Source: Desulfofustis limnaeus
Lineage (GTDB): Bacteria > Desulfobacterota > Desulfobulbia > Desulfobulbales > Desulfocapsaceae
Direction: 5' to 3'
Assembly: GCF_023169885.1 (NCBI RefSeq)
Contig: NZ_AP025516.1
Coordinates: 496,001 to 560,000 of the forward strand
DNA: 64,000 nt
Position numbers and translations under genes: made by a program. Positions 55,852-64,000 of this stretch are shown piece after piece. Under the pieces are notes generated by a model, which saw nothing but the letters and a program-made list of their open reading frames with translations, was not told the origin of the DNA and searched no databases. Positions within the stretch are counted from its first letter, which is position 1. Each line of letters begins with the position of its first letter.

Positions 55852-56481
55852 TTGGCTAGAGATACAGATGCGGCATGCCGTCGCTGCAGACGTGAAGGGC
55901 TGAAGCTCTTCTTGAAAGGGGATCGTTGTTATTCCGATAAATGTTCTTTCGAACGCCGGGCGTATGCTCCCGGGCAGCACGGCCAGGCACGTTTTAAGAA
56001 GCAGTCGGATTACGCCGTACAGCTTCGTGAGAAACAAAAGGTCAAGAGCATGTACGGTATGCTCGAGGGACAGTTCCGCCATTATTTCCAGAAGGCCGAA
56101 CAACAGAAGGGCGTAACCGGCGAAAACTTGCTGATCATGCTCGAGCGGCGATTGGACAATGCCATTTTCCGCATGGGGTTCGCTTCTTCGCGTAACCAAG
56201 CCAGACAGATGGTTCGACACAAACATGTGCTGGTTAACGGAAAGAAAGTAAATATTCCGTCATTTTTGGTCTCTGTCGGAGATGAGATTTCCATCAAAGA
56301 TAAGAGCCAGGCCAACACCTTGATCAATGAGAGTCTGGATGCTGTTGAGCGCCGGGGTGTCCCGAGTTGGATCGAGATGGATCGGGCTGCCTACAAAGCG
56401 AAAATCAAGGCTCTTCCGAACCGGGAAGAACTGACCATGCCGATTCAGGAGCAACTCATCGTCGAGCTCTACTCCAAGTAA
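55852..56481 (+). CDS. rpsD: Ribosomal protein S4
   Basis: A 209-residue primary 16S-binding protein and, in E. coli, the alpha-operon repressor. It starts with TTG at 55852 after GGAGG. The N-terminus has the zinc form [20 protein letters not shown] with C-x2-C and a further C pair. The S4 RNA-binding domain reads [20 protein letters not shown]. Confidence 0.97.
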   Translation: MARDTDAACRRCRREGLKLFLKGDRCYSDKCSFERRAYAPGQHGQARFKKQSDYAVQLREKQKVKSMYGMLEGQFRHYFQKAEQQKGVTGENLLIMLERRLDNAIFRMGFASSRNQARQMVRHKHVLVNGKKVNIPSFLVSVGDEISIKDKSQANTLINESLDAVERRGVPSWIEMDRAAYKAKIKALPNREELTMPIQEQLIVELYSK

Positions 56482-56646
56482 CCGATCGAGGCTGATCGTT
56501 GTGGCGGACTGCCGCGTGGATGATTCCCGTGTGCGGTCCGTTGTCATCGAGCGGGAAGCTTTTACAGCACTACTGTTGGCGGGACTCCAGTCCCTTGGCA
56601 GAAATAACGAAGCTTCAGGCGCATAACACTATAACAAAGGGATGAT

Positions 56647-57684
56647 ATGACTCACGCTGCCGACGAGAACATACCTTTCTACCGGAATTGGCACGAGCTT
56701 ATTAAGCCTGAAAAGCTTGAAATAGATAAGGACAGTCGTACCAACTCATTCGCCAAGATTGTCTGTCAGCCGCTGGAACGGGGATTTGCCACGACCATCG
56801 GCAATTCCTTGCGGCGGATTTTGCTTTCCTCGATACAGGGGGCAGCGATTACCACGGTGAAAATCGAGGGTGCTCTGCACGAGTTTACCACCCTTAAGGA
56901 TGTGATGGAGGATGTGAGTGAAATCATCCTCAACATCAAGCAGATTCGCCTGAAGCTCAATTCCGACCAGTCTCGGAAGATCTCCATTGAGAAGCAGGGT
57001 CCCGGCGAGGTGACGGCCAGAGACATCAAACCGTCTGCGTATGTGGAAATCTTGAATCCTGACCAGATTATCTGCACGCTGACCGGCACCACCAGTTTCA
57101 AGGCCGATTTGACGGTCGAATGGGGGAAAGGCTACTTGCCGGCCGAGCGACAGGAGCAGGAGGATATGGTCATCGGTCAGATTCCTATTGATGCCATTTT
57201 CTCACCTATTCGACGTGTGCAATATACCGTTGCCCAGGCTCGAGTCGGTCAGCAGACCGATTATGACAAACTGACCATTGAAATCGAGACCGACGGCAGT
57301 GTTACGCCTGAGGACGCCCTCGCTTTTGCTGCCAAGATCATGAAGGATCAGATGAACATCTTCATCAATTTCAATGAAGATGTGGCAGAGCCGGATTTGG
57401 ACCAGGATTCGGATAAGGGGTTGGAACCTCTCAACCCGTATCTGGACAAACCGGTTGAAGACCTCGAGTTGTCCGTTCGTTCAGCCAACTGTCTGAAAAA
57501 TGCCGAAATCTACTTCATTGGCGATCTGGCGCAAAAAACCGATCAGGAGATGCTCAAAACGAAGAATTTCGGACGTAAGTCGCTCAACGAGATCAAGACG
57601 TTACTGGCAGATATGGGATTGACCTTAGGGATGAAGTTCGACAACTGGGTTCGACCGAGCATCCCTGAGAAGAAAAAAGATTGA
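56647..57684 (+). CDS. rpoA: RNA polymerase alpha subunit
   Basis: Predicted 345-residue subunit. N-terminal dimerisation domain with [20 protein letters not shown] and a C-terminal domain that contacts promoter UP elements and regulators ([20 protein letters not shown], then [20 protein letters not shown]). Linker of ~20 acidic residues. A 165-base gap separates it from rpsD. Confidence 0.99.
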   Translation: MTHAADENIPFYRNWHELIKPEKLEIDKDSRTNSFAKIVCQPLERGFATTIGNSLRRILLSSIQGAAITTVKIEGALHEFTTLKDVMEDVSEIILNIKQIRLKLNSDQSRKISIEKQGPGEVTARDIKPSAYVEILNPDQIICTLTGTTSFKADLTVEWGKGYLPAERQEQEDMVIGQIPIDAIFSPIRRVQYTVAQARVGQQTDYDKLTIEIETDGSVTPEDALAFAAKIMKDQMNIFINFNEDVAEPDLDQDSDKGLEPLNPYLDKPVEDLELSVRSANCLKNAEIYFIGDLAQKTDQEMLKTKNFGRKSLNEIKTLLADMGLTLGMKFDNWVRPSIPEKKKD

Positions 57685-57769
57685 CGGTTTCAAGGTATCA
57701 GAGCCCGGCGCAAGAGAAACAGGCTGACCGCTTATCGGTTTGGCTCGCTAATCAGTTGAGGTAGGAAAA

Positions 57770-58159
57770 ATGAGACACGCTAAATCCGGAAGGAAACTTG
57801 GCCGTACCAGTTCGCATCGGGAAGCCATGTTCAGGAACATGGTAACCTCGTTGTTCGAGCACGAGCGCATTGTCACCACCGAGCACAAGGCCAAGGAACT
57901 GCGACCGATTGCAGAAAAAATGATCACCTTGGCCAAGCGGGGGGACCTCCACGCACGGCGCCAGGCGCTGAGCTACATTCGCAGCAAGAGTGTCGTTGCC
58001 AAACTCTTTGAGCAGATTAAAGACCAATATGCCGGTCGTAACGGTGGCTATACGCGGATCATTCGTACGGGAAATCGGCTCGGTGATGCCGCCCCCATGG
58101 CGATTATCGAACTGGTCGATTATCAGGAGAAGATCGAGGAGACTGAAGCCAAAAGTTGA
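57770..58159 (+). CDS. rplQ: Ribosomal protein L17
   Basis: A 129-residue 50S protein. [20 protein letters not shown] and [17 protein letters not shown] are diagnostic. Last gene of the alpha operon, closed by the terminator at 58183. Confidence 0.98.
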   Translation: MRHAKSGRKLGRTSSHREAMFRNMVTSLFEHERIVTTEHKAKELRPIAEKMITLAKRGDLHARRQALSYIRSKSVVAKLFEQIKDQYAGRNGGYTRIIRTGNRLGDAAPMAIIELVDYQEKIEETEAKS

Positions 58160-58182
58160 ACGATCGACCCCTCTGGTGTACC

Positions 58183-58219
58183 AAGCTGACATGAACTGAC
58201 GTTTGTGTCAGCTTTTTTT
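58183..58219 (+). terminator. Terminator of the ribosomal-protein superoperon
   Basis: Nine-bp stem AAGCTGACA/TGTCAGCTT with a 14-base loop, then a run of T, 24 bases past rplQ. It closes a stretch without any strong terminator since 38.2 kb. Confidence 0.85.
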
Positions 58220-58297
58220 ATTCGCTCAGAAAGATTCAGATCGGTACCTGCTGTTTTGGCACGGAAGCTTTTCTGAGATAACGCGTGAGGATAATCT

Positions 58298-59041
58298 GTG
58301 ACCGTTGAAAAAGTCTTTCCGGAAGGAATGAAGCCACTCGACAACGAGCCGTTTACCTTCCGTTGTCATCCCGGCGTTGCCTGTTTTACTGTCTGTTGCC
58401 GGAACGTCGATCTCGATCTCTACCCCTATGACATCATTCGTCTTAAACGAAGGCTCGGATTTGATTCACGGACCTTTTTGCAAAACCATACGGCGCTTGT
58501 TCGAGGCGACAACCCCCATTTCCCAACGGTAAAATTGCTCCTGACCGATCTGAACACCGAGCCAGCGTGCCCGTTTCTGACTGAACAAGGATGCCGCGTC
58601 TACGACGACCGGCCAACCGCCTGCCGAACCTATCCGCTTGAACGGGCGGTGGATCGGTCGCCTAACCTTCGTAGGCTCCGTGACTGGTATTTTCTGAAAA
58701 AGCACCCTTATTGCCTCGGTCATCAGGAACCACAGGAAAATGTATTGCGGCAGTGGATCAGAAACCAACGCCTGGAACCATACAATCTGATGAATGATTT
58801 ATGGGCTCAAGTGGATAGCCTGTTCGCCACCAACCCATTTAAAGGTGAGGGGGCCGGCGGGCCCAAACAACAGCTTAGCTTCCTTGCCTGTTACAATATA
58901 GACGATTTTCGCTCGTATGCCGAACAGCAGCATCTTTTCCAACGGTACCCGGTTGATCGAGATCGGAGACGTCGCATCGCCAGAAGTGATGAAGAGTTGT
59001 TGAAGTTCGCCTTTGAGTGGCTGCTGCACGTCCTTTCCTGA
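58298..59041 (+). CDS. YkgJ-family cysteine-cluster protein
   Basis: A 247-residue soluble protein of the widespread family with a cysteine-rich putative metal or Fe-S site. The cluster is FRCHPGVACFTVCCRNVDLD near 21-40 (C-x5-C-x3-CC), and the partner motif CPFLTEQGCRVYDDRPTACR lies near 91-110. Starts with GTG at 58298 after GTGAGGATA. Between two terminated operons, so probably monocistronic. Its biochemical role is not known. Confidence 0.82.
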   Translation: MTVEKVFPEGMKPLDNEPFTFRCHPGVACFTVCCRNVDLDLYPYDIIRLKRRLGFDSRTFLQNHTALVRGDNPHFPTVKLLLTDLNTEPACPFLTEQGCRVYDDRPTACRTYPLERAVDRSPNLRRLRDWYFLKKHPYCLGHQEPQENVLRQWIRNQRLEPYNLMNDLWAQVDSLFATNPFKGEGAGGPKQQLSFLACYNIDDFRSYAEQQHLFQRYPVDRDRRRRIARSDEELLKFAFEWLLHVLS

Positions 59042-59112
59042 GTCGTACCCATCTCTTCCCCGCTGGAGAGGTTTGTCGCAATACCGGGAGCTTGGTAACA
59101 GTTATCGGGAGC

Positions 59113-59141
59113 TTGCAAATGTGATCTCTTCATGGTAAAAG
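59113..59141 (+). promoter_or_regulatory. Possible promoter of rpsB
   Basis: TTGCAA at 59113-59118, a 17-base spacer, TAAAAG at 59136-59141. Four of six matches in each box. The repeat CGGGAGCTTG occurs at 59085 and 59106, 21 bases apart. The remaining leader to 59306 shows no structure I recognise. Confidence 0.3.
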
Positions 59142-59306
59142 GAAATGTTTTGCGTCGAGGTTGCCGTCTTGCGCTGCGTGCCTCGATGTATCGATGAAAA
59201 CCAGTCAAACAACACACATCTCCAGCAGTTCTGGTGTCTCGTGGGCGGGCGCTCCGCAGCGAAGATCATAGGGAGATGGAGGACAAAACCAGAGAGGAGA
59301 CAGTCC

Positions 59307-60092
59307 ATGGCACGTGCAAGTGTAAAAGAGATGCTGCAGGCAGGCCTGCATTTCGGTCATCAAACCAGGCGTTGGAATCCGAAGATGAAGCCGTACATCT
59401 ACGGACCGCGCAATGGTATCTATATCATAAACCTCGATATCACTCGCCGGCTCTTCGACAAGGCCTGTGATTTCCTCCAGAATGAAGTCGGGAAAGGCAG
59501 CTCGGTCCTGTTCGTTGGAACCAAGCGTCAGGCGCAGGCAATTATTCGGGAAGAGGCCAAGCGTTGTGGCATGTACTATGTGGATCATCGCTGGCTCGGT
59601 GGTATGTTGACCAATTTCCAGACCATCAAGACCAGTATCGAACGCCTCAAGACCATCGAGTCAATGCAGGCCGACGGTACGATTAATAAATTCCCGAAAA
59701 AAGAGATCCTCAAGATGGAGAAAGAGCGGGTGAAACTTGAGCGCAATGTTGGCGGTATCAAAGACATGCGTTCCTTGCCCGGCGCCATCTTCGTCATCGA
59801 TCCCAAGGCCGAAGCAATCGCGGTCAGTGAAGCCCGGAAATTGCACATTCCGGTCATTGCCATTACCGACACCAACTGTGATCCTGACGGTATCGATTAT
59901 CTGATCCCCGGAAACGACGATGCCATCAAGGCCATCAAACTGGTCAGCCACTACATCGCTGAGGCTGTCCTGCAGGGGCAGGCTATGCGTGACGGTGACA
60001 GTGCCAGTGACGAGGCGATGGAAGCCGCCATGGTGGAAGCTTCCGCCGAGTTGGGAGAAAAGCAGGAGCTGGTGGACGAAGACGACGAGTGA
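59307..60092 (+). CDS. rpsB: Ribosomal protein S2
   Basis: A 261-residue 30S protein added late in assembly. [20 protein letters not shown], then [20 protein letters not shown], and [19 protein letters not shown]. The ATG at 59307 has GGAGA nine bases upstream; longer in-frame starts from 59145 are not supported. The acidic tail [11 protein letters not shown] is typical of deltaproteobacterial-style S2. Confidence 0.98.
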   Translation: MARASVKEMLQAGLHFGHQTRRWNPKMKPYIYGPRNGIYIINLDITRRLFDKACDFLQNEVGKGSSVLFVGTKRQAQAIIREEAKRCGMYYVDHRWLGGMLTNFQTIKTSIERLKTIESMQADGTINKFPKKEILKMEKERVKLERNVGGIKDMRSLPGAIFVIDPKAEAIAVSEARKLHIPVIAITDTNCDPDGIDYLIPGNDDAIKAIKLVSHYIAEAVLQGQAMRDGDSASDEAMEAAMVEASAELGEKQELVDEDDE

Positions 60093-60107
60093 TCCAGATC
60101 TCTGGTA

Positions 60108-60148
60108 CTCGAGCTTCGCCGCCCATACGGCGCGAGCAGTTTTTTTTT
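60108..60148 (+). terminator. Terminator after rpsB
   Basis: CTCG...CGCCG pairs with CGGCG-CGAG (five-base bulge on the left arm), then CAG and nine T. Lies 15 bases past rpsB. Confidence 0.6.
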
Positions 60149-60152
60149 GCAC

Positions 60153-60181
60153 AAAGGGGCGGTCATCTGACAGCCCCTTTT
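60153..60181 (+). terminator. Second hairpin after rpsB
   Basis: AAAGGGGC (60153-60160) pairs with GCCCCTTT (60173-60180), ending in a short T-run. Together with the first it should reduce read-through into tsf. Confidence 0.5.
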
Positions 60182-60329
60182 CACTATCGGGACATTTCCT
60201 GTTCCCCCTCGACGCTTCAGAGGATAAGGCAGCTTGTGGTATGGGTAGCTGAGGGACAAGCGCAGAAGAGTCCGTGCCCGGACAGAAATATCACGAGAAA
60301 ATAAGCAAGGTGTTCAACGGAGGAACCAT

Positions 60330-60926
60330 ATGAAAGTTACCAGCCAGATGGTCAAGGAACTGCGCGACAAGACAAGCGCAGGCATGATGGATTGCAAGAA
60401 AGCGCTGAACGAGACCGACGGCGATATGGAAAAGGCTGTCGATCTTCTGCGCCAGAAGGGGTTGGCGGTCGCTGCCAAGCGCGCCGGACGGGCGACTTCC
60501 GAGGGTGTTATCGAGACCTACATCCATGCCGGCGGTAAACTGGGAGTCATGATTGAGTTGAACTGTGAGACCGATTTTGTCGCCAAGACCGATCAGTTCA
60601 AAGAGCTCGCGCGCGATCTGGCCATGCATGTCGCTGCCACCAATCCGGTCGCCATCGACAGGGAAAACGTCCCTGATGAGGTACTGAGTCGCGAAAAGGC
60701 CATTTATGTTCAGCAGGCCTTGGAATCAGGCAAACCGGAGAACATTGTTGAAAAAATCGTGGCCGGGAAGGTCGATAAATTCCTCGCCGAGATTTGTCTG
60801 TTGGAACAGAAGTATGTCAAGAATCCTGATCTGAGCATCCAGGATCTCCTGACCGATTGTGTCGGTAAAATGGGAGAAAACATTTCCATTAAGCGATTCT
60901 GCCGTTTCCAGATCGGCGTGGATTGA
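60330..60926 (+). CDS. tsf: Elongation factor Ts (short form)
   Basis: Predicted 198-residue nucleotide exchange factor for EF-Tu. The N-terminal [20 protein letters not shown] is the signature, the [17 protein letters not shown] region contacts EF-Tu, and the coiled-coil subdomain of the longer E. coli protein (283) is absent. This short type is known from other bacteria. SD GGAGGAA. Confidence 0.97.
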   Translation: MKVTSQMVKELRDKTSAGMMDCKKALNETDGDMEKAVDLLRQKGLAVAAKRAGRATSEGVIETYIHAGGKLGVMIELNCETDFVAKTDQFKELARDLAMHVAATNPVAIDRENVPDEVLSREKAIYVQQALESGKPENIVEKIVAGKVDKFLAEICLLEQKYVKNPDLSIQDLLTDCVGKMGENISIKRFCRFQIGVD

Positions 60927-60955
60927 TCCTCGATCGTCGTTCCCGTCCGCCTGGA

Positions 60956-61000
60956 GCCGGCGGCGGCCTTGCGCCTGTCAGGCCCAAGGCCGCCGCCGGC
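60956..61000. repeat. 16-bp perfect hairpin between tsf and pyrH
   Basis: Arms 60956-60971 and 60985-61000, GC-rich, 13-base loop, then CTTTCCC. Lies 30 bases past tsf and 38 before pyrH. Weak T-tract, so a partial terminator or RNA-stability element. Confidence 0.6.
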
Positions 61001-61038
61001 CTTTCCCACCACCGTCACGCAGGGGAGTAACGATCGCT

Positions 61039-61752
61039 ATGCAGCTTGTCTATCGGCGCATTTTGTTGAAGTTGAGCGGGGAAGCCCTGATGGGCGACGA
61101 TTCTTATGGGATCAATACCGGTGTTCTGGATTTTGTCGCCGGGGAAATCAAAGAGGTGGTTGAGGCCGGTGTGGAGGTTGGGCTGGTGATCGGCGCCGGT
61201 AATATTTTCCGGGGCGTTGCCGGGGCCAGCAAAGGCATGGACCGGGCCACCGCCGATAATATGGGCATGTTGGCCACGGTCATGAACAGCCTGGCCATGC
61301 AGGATGCGCTGGAGCGGATCGGCGTCGATACCAGGGTCCAGTCGGCAATACCGATGCAGTCGATCTGTGAGCCGTACATTCGTCGACGGGCCGTCCGGCA
61401 TCTGGAAAAGGGCAGAACCGTCATCTTCGCCGCTGGCACCGGCAACCCTTACTTCACCACTGATTCCGCTGGCGTTTTGAGAGCATTGGAAATTAATGCC
61501 GATGTTATCATCAAGGCTACCAAAGTCGACGGGGTCTATGACTGCGACCCGGTCAAACACGCCGAGGCCGTCAAATATGAGCGACTCACCTACGAGGACG
61601 TGCTGACTCGTGGCTTGCGGGTCATGGATGCCGCCGGCATAGCGTTGGCCAAGGAGGACCGGAAACCGATCCTGGTCATGAACATGAAAGTTCCCGGCAA
61701 TATCAAAAAAGCCGTGTTCGGCGAGCCGGTTGGAACCGTGATCAGCTGTTAG
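61039..61752 (+). CDS. pyrH: UMP kinase
   Basis: Predicted 237-residue hexameric kinase converting UMP to [23 protein letters not shown] at the start, [13 protein letters not shown] at ~52-64, [15 protein letters not shown] and [20 protein letters not shown]. The ATG at 61039 has AGGGGAG at a slightly long spacing of 12 bases. Confidence 0.97.
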   Translation: MQLVYRRILLKLSGEALMGDDSYGINTGVLDFVAGEIKEVVEAGVEVGLVIGAGNIFRGVAGASKGMDRATADNMGMLATVMNSLAMQDALERIGVDTRVQSAIPMQSICEPYIRRRAVRHLEKGRTVIFAAGTGNPYFTTDSAGVLRALEINADVIIKATKVDGVYDCDPVKHAEAVKYERLTYEDVLTRGLRVMDAAGIALAKEDRKPILVMNMKVPGNIKKAVFGEPVGTVISC

Positions 61753-61795
61753 GTCGTGGCACATTTCTGATAACCCAGGAAAACAGGTGATAACC

Positions 61796-62350
61796 ATGAG
61801 CGAAGTGATATTGGAAATGGCTGAAAAAATGGAGAAGAGTGTCGATGCCTATAAGGTTGAACTGTCCAAGGTTCGCACTGGGCGCGCCTCGCTCGCCCTG
61901 CTCGATGATATCCGAGTGAACGCCTATGGCAGTACGATGCCGCTGAACCAGGTGGGTACCCTGACCATTCCCGAAAGCCGTACTATCGCCATCCAGCCGT
62001 GGGACCCCCAGGTTCTGCCCGCCATCGAGAAGGCGATCCTCAAATCTGATATCGGTTTGACACCGGTCAGCGACGGCAAGGTCATTCGACTCAACATCCC
62101 GCAGTTGACCGAAGAGCGACGTAAGGAACTGGTGAAACAGGTGAAAAAAATCGCTGAAGAGTTTCGTGTCGCCATTCGCAATCTTCGTCGTGATGCCATC
62201 GATCAGCTGAAAAAGCAGAAAAAGGATAAAGAAATTTCCGAAGACGATCTGTTCAAGCTGCAAGATGAGGCCCAGTCCGAGACTGACACCTATATTGCCC
62301 AGATCGACGAGATTACCGCAGCCAAAGAAAAAGAGATGCTCGACGTTTGA
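61796..62350 (+). CDS. frr: Ribosome recycling factor
   Basis: A 184-residue tRNA-mimic that, with EF-G, splits post-termination ribosomes. KVRTGRASLALLDDIRVNAY and IPQLTEERRKELVKQVKKIA are family segments. Start at 61796 after AGGTGA; a GTG three codons upstream is part of that site. Its stop overlaps the frame of uppS. Confidence 0.97.
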   Translation: MSEVILEMAEKMEKSVDAYKVELSKVRTGRASLALLDDIRVNAYGSTMPLNQVGTLTIPESRTIAIQPWDPQVLPAIEKAILKSDIGLTPVSDGKVIRLNIPQLTEERRKELVKQVKKIAEEFRVAIRNLRRDAIDQLKKQKKDKEISEDDLFKLQDEAQSETDTYIAQIDEITAAKEKEMLDV

Positions 62351-62394
62351 GTCGGCTTTTCGAGCCGGTTTATCCAACATCTGGATACAAAGCC

Positions 62395-63147
62395 ATGGTC
62401 AGACCCGACGATCTCGACCCGCAACGATTGCCCAGCCATGTTGCCATTGTCATGGACGGCAACGGGCGTTGGGCGCAACAGCGGAAAAAGCCGCGTATAT
62501 ACGGACATAAAGTCGGCGCCGATTCGGTCCGAGATATTGTGCAAAGCTCGCGGGAGATCGGCATAGGTCATTTGACCCTATACGCCTTTTCCGCCGAGAA
62601 CTGGCAGCGGCCGGCTCAGGAAGTGTCCGGTTTGATGAATATCCTCAAGTCTTATCTGGTATCCGAGCTTGAAGAGATGGAAAAGAACCAGATCCGACTC
62701 CGTTGTATCGGTGACATCGACCGGTTGCCCGATGGGGTGCGGAAAGTGCTGCTCAATTCCATTGAACGGACCGCCGACAATACTGCTCTGACGCTGAACC
62801 TGGCTTTGAGTTATGGGGCTCGTGACGAGATTTGCCGCGCGGCTCGATTGCTCGCACAACGCTGTCGAGACGGTGAGTTGGCGGTCGATTCCATCGATCA
62901 GCAGATGATTGCCGGTCACCTCTATACCGCCGGCCAGCCTGATCCGGATCTATTGATCCGCACCGGTGGTGAGCGACGCTTGTCCAATTTTCTTCTCTGG
63001 CAAGCATCCTACGCTGAGATTTATTTTACCGACATCATGTGGCCTGATTTCCGGCGAGATGCCTATCTGCAGGCGATTCAGGATTTTCAGCAGCGAGAGC
63101 GGCGGTTCGGTAAGACCGGAGACCAGGTGCGGAGGCCTCCCACGTGA
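62395..63147 (+). CDS. uppS: Undecaprenyl diphosphate synthase (cis-prenyltransferase)
   Basis: Predicted 250-residue enzyme making the C55 lipid carrier for peptidoglycan. HVAIVMDGNGRWAQQRKKPR with the catalytic Asp, LTLYAFSAENWQRPAQEV, and DLLIRTGGERRLSNFLLWQ near the end. The start is uncertain: ATG 62395 gives the usual length, but an in-frame TTG at 62347, overlapping the frr stop, would add 16 residues and couple the genes. Neither has a good ribosome site. Confidence 0.94.
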   Translation: MVRPDDLDPQRLPSHVAIVMDGNGRWAQQRKKPRIYGHKVGADSVRDIVQSSREIGIGHLTLYAFSAENWQRPAQEVSGLMNILKSYLVSELEEMEKNQIRLRCIGDIDRLPDGVRKVLLNSIERTADNTALTLNLALSYGARDEICRAARLLAQRCRDGELAVDSIDQQMIAGHLYTAGQPDPDLLIRTGGERRLSNFLLWQASYAEIYFTDIMWPDFRRDAYLQAIQDFQQRERRFGKTGDQVRRPPT

Positions 63148-63947
63148 AACGAGTTGTTCCTGGACTAGTGCTGGCTGCCGGTTGGTTGCTGTTGCTATTG
63201 ACTGGTTCCTTCCTGTTGTTCTGGGCGGCGGTAGTGCTGATTGGGATGCTCGGCGGCCGCGAATATCTGCGGATGACCATGCCGCACGACCTGTTTGCGC
63301 TCGATCGGGTGGTGCTCACGGTGGTTCTCTGTGTTCCGGTCCTGACTGCGGTTTTTGCCGGTTCTCCCCGTTTTACCCCGTCTTTCGGATTGTTTCTTGG
63401 GTTCTGCGGCCTGGTCATGTTCGTCTTCTACCACTTCGGCAGATTCAACAACCCACTACGCATTCTCTATCGGTGCGTTCTCGGGTTGGTCTTCATCGGT
63501 TTTCTTGCCTCGCACCTGGTGCTCCTTCGTCAATTGCCCGACGGTGCCCACTGGCTGGCGATTTTGACTGCTATTACCGCCGGGTCCGATACGGCGGCCT
63601 ATCTGGTCGGAAGTCGCTGGGGACGGCGAAAGATGTGCCCGCAGATCAGCCCGAAAAAGACTGTGGAAGGGGCGCTCGGAGGCATTGCCGGCGGTGTTGG
63701 AGCCGCCATACTGTTGTTTCTGTTTTTTCCCGTCGCCTGGGCCTGGTGGGTCATCCTGGTTTTGGCCTTCGGCTTGTCCCTCGTAGGTATGGCCGGTGAT
63801 CTGCTCGAATCGGCCATCAAACGGGGGACCGGCAGCAAAGACTCCGGCCGCCTGCTTGCCGGTCACGGCGGCGTTCTCGATCGTATCGATTCGCTCTTCC
63901 TCTCTGCGCCGGTGCTCTATTACCTGTTGATCTTTGCTGGTTATTGA
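63144..63947 (+). CDS. cdsA: Phosphatidate cytidylyltransferase
   Basis: Predicted 267-residue membrane enzyme forming CDP-diacylglycerol from phosphatidic acid and CTP. About seven hydrophobic segments. The family signature is complete near the C-terminus: SAIKRGTGSKDSGRLLAGHG followed by GVLDRIDS. GTG start overlapping the uppS stop by four bases, GGAGG upstream. Confidence 0.95.
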   Translation: MKRVVPGLVLAAGWLLLLLTGSFLLFWAAVVLIGMLGGREYLRMTMPHDLFALDRVVLTVVLCVPVLTAVFAGSPRFTPSFGLFLGFCGLVMFVFYHFGRFNNPLRILYRCVLGLVFIGFLASHLVLLRQLPDGAHWLAILTAITAGSDTAAYLVGSRWGRRKMCPQISPKKTVEGALGGIAGGVGAAILLFLFFPVAWAWWVILVLAFGLSLVGMAGDLLESAIKRGTGSKDSGRLLAGHGGVLDRIDSLFLSAPVLYYLLIFAGY

Positions 63948-64000
63948 TGAAACGCCTTTCTGTCCTCGGTTCCACCGGCTCCATAGGAGTCAATGTCTTG
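63947..64000 (+). CDS. dxr: 1-deoxy-D-xylulose 5-phosphate reductoisomerase, N-terminus only
   Basis: Eighteen codons before the window ends: MKRLSVLGSTGSIGVNVL. The NADPH-loop LGSTGSIG is diagnostic for this non-mevalonate isoprenoid enzyme, and dxr commonly follows uppS-cdsA. Its ATG overlaps the cdsA stop by one base. Confidence 0.93.
   Translation, partial: MKRLSVLGSTGSIGVNVL

Noticed and set aside
59085-59115. Direct repeat CGGGAGCTTG, two copies 21 bases apart before rpsB
   Set aside because: The spacing fits two helical turns, but ten-base repeats of this composition can arise by chance and nothing else supports an operator.

Overview
The window looks like a chromosomal segment of a sulfate-reducing bacterium of the Desulfobacterota, most likely near the Desulfobulbales. 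The basis is the set aprB-aprA-qmoA-qmoB-qmoC (APS reductase plus its quinone-linked electron-transfer complex) next to a full bacterial ribosomal-protein cluster. The order assignment is inference from gene content and protein style. Almost everything is housekeeping. I see no insertion sequence, prophage, CRISPR array or defence island.

Layout. 1-7.1 kb, mostly minus strand: the start of a probable citrate synthase gene, a Cys-rich hypothetical protein (plus strand), hflK-hflC, a rhomboid protease with an N-terminal extension, GTP-type PEP carboxykinase, and tRNA-Leu(CAG). 7.2-16.2 kb, plus strand: ribF; an operon of a TPR protein, a zinc-ribbon/HEAT-like protein and a second TPR protein running into ribE-ribBA-ribH-nusB; then ftsK. 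16.2-24.1 kb: the dissimilatory sulfate-reduction block, aprBA with a consensus promoter and a long structured leader, then qmoABC. 24.2-38.2 kb: tRNA-Thr-Tyr-Gly-Thr, tuf, rpmG, tRNA-Trp, secE, nusG, rplKAJL, rpoBC. 38.2-58.2 kb: the str, S10, spc and alpha operons joined end to end (rpsL to rplQ), with a second tuf. 58.3-64 kb: a YkgJ-type cysteine-cluster protein, then rpsB-tsf-pyrH-frr-uppS-cdsA and the first 18 codons of dxr.

How it fits together. AprBA reduces adenosine-5'-phosphosulfate, and QmoABC is thought to pass electrons to it from the menaquinone pool. Flavin supply (ribF, ribE, ribBA, ribH) lies just upstream of the flavin-dependent Apr and Qmo proteins, but I see no shared control. 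The translation block is arranged as in many bacteria, with a recognisable L10 leader before rplJ and an attenuator-like hairpin pair between rplL and rpoB.

The most interesting signal is the roughly 210-base leader of aprBA. It carries an 11-base perfect complement of the aprB ribosome-binding site, and that same strand has two alternative local pairing partners. This is the architecture of an RNA switch. I do not recognise it as a known riboswitch class. Other points worth a look: symmetric operator-like elements on the apr promoter, two tuf genes differing by one base with codon use unlike their neighbours, six ribosomal-protein genes starting with TTG, and a near-perfect 29-bp inverted repeat upstream of hflK.
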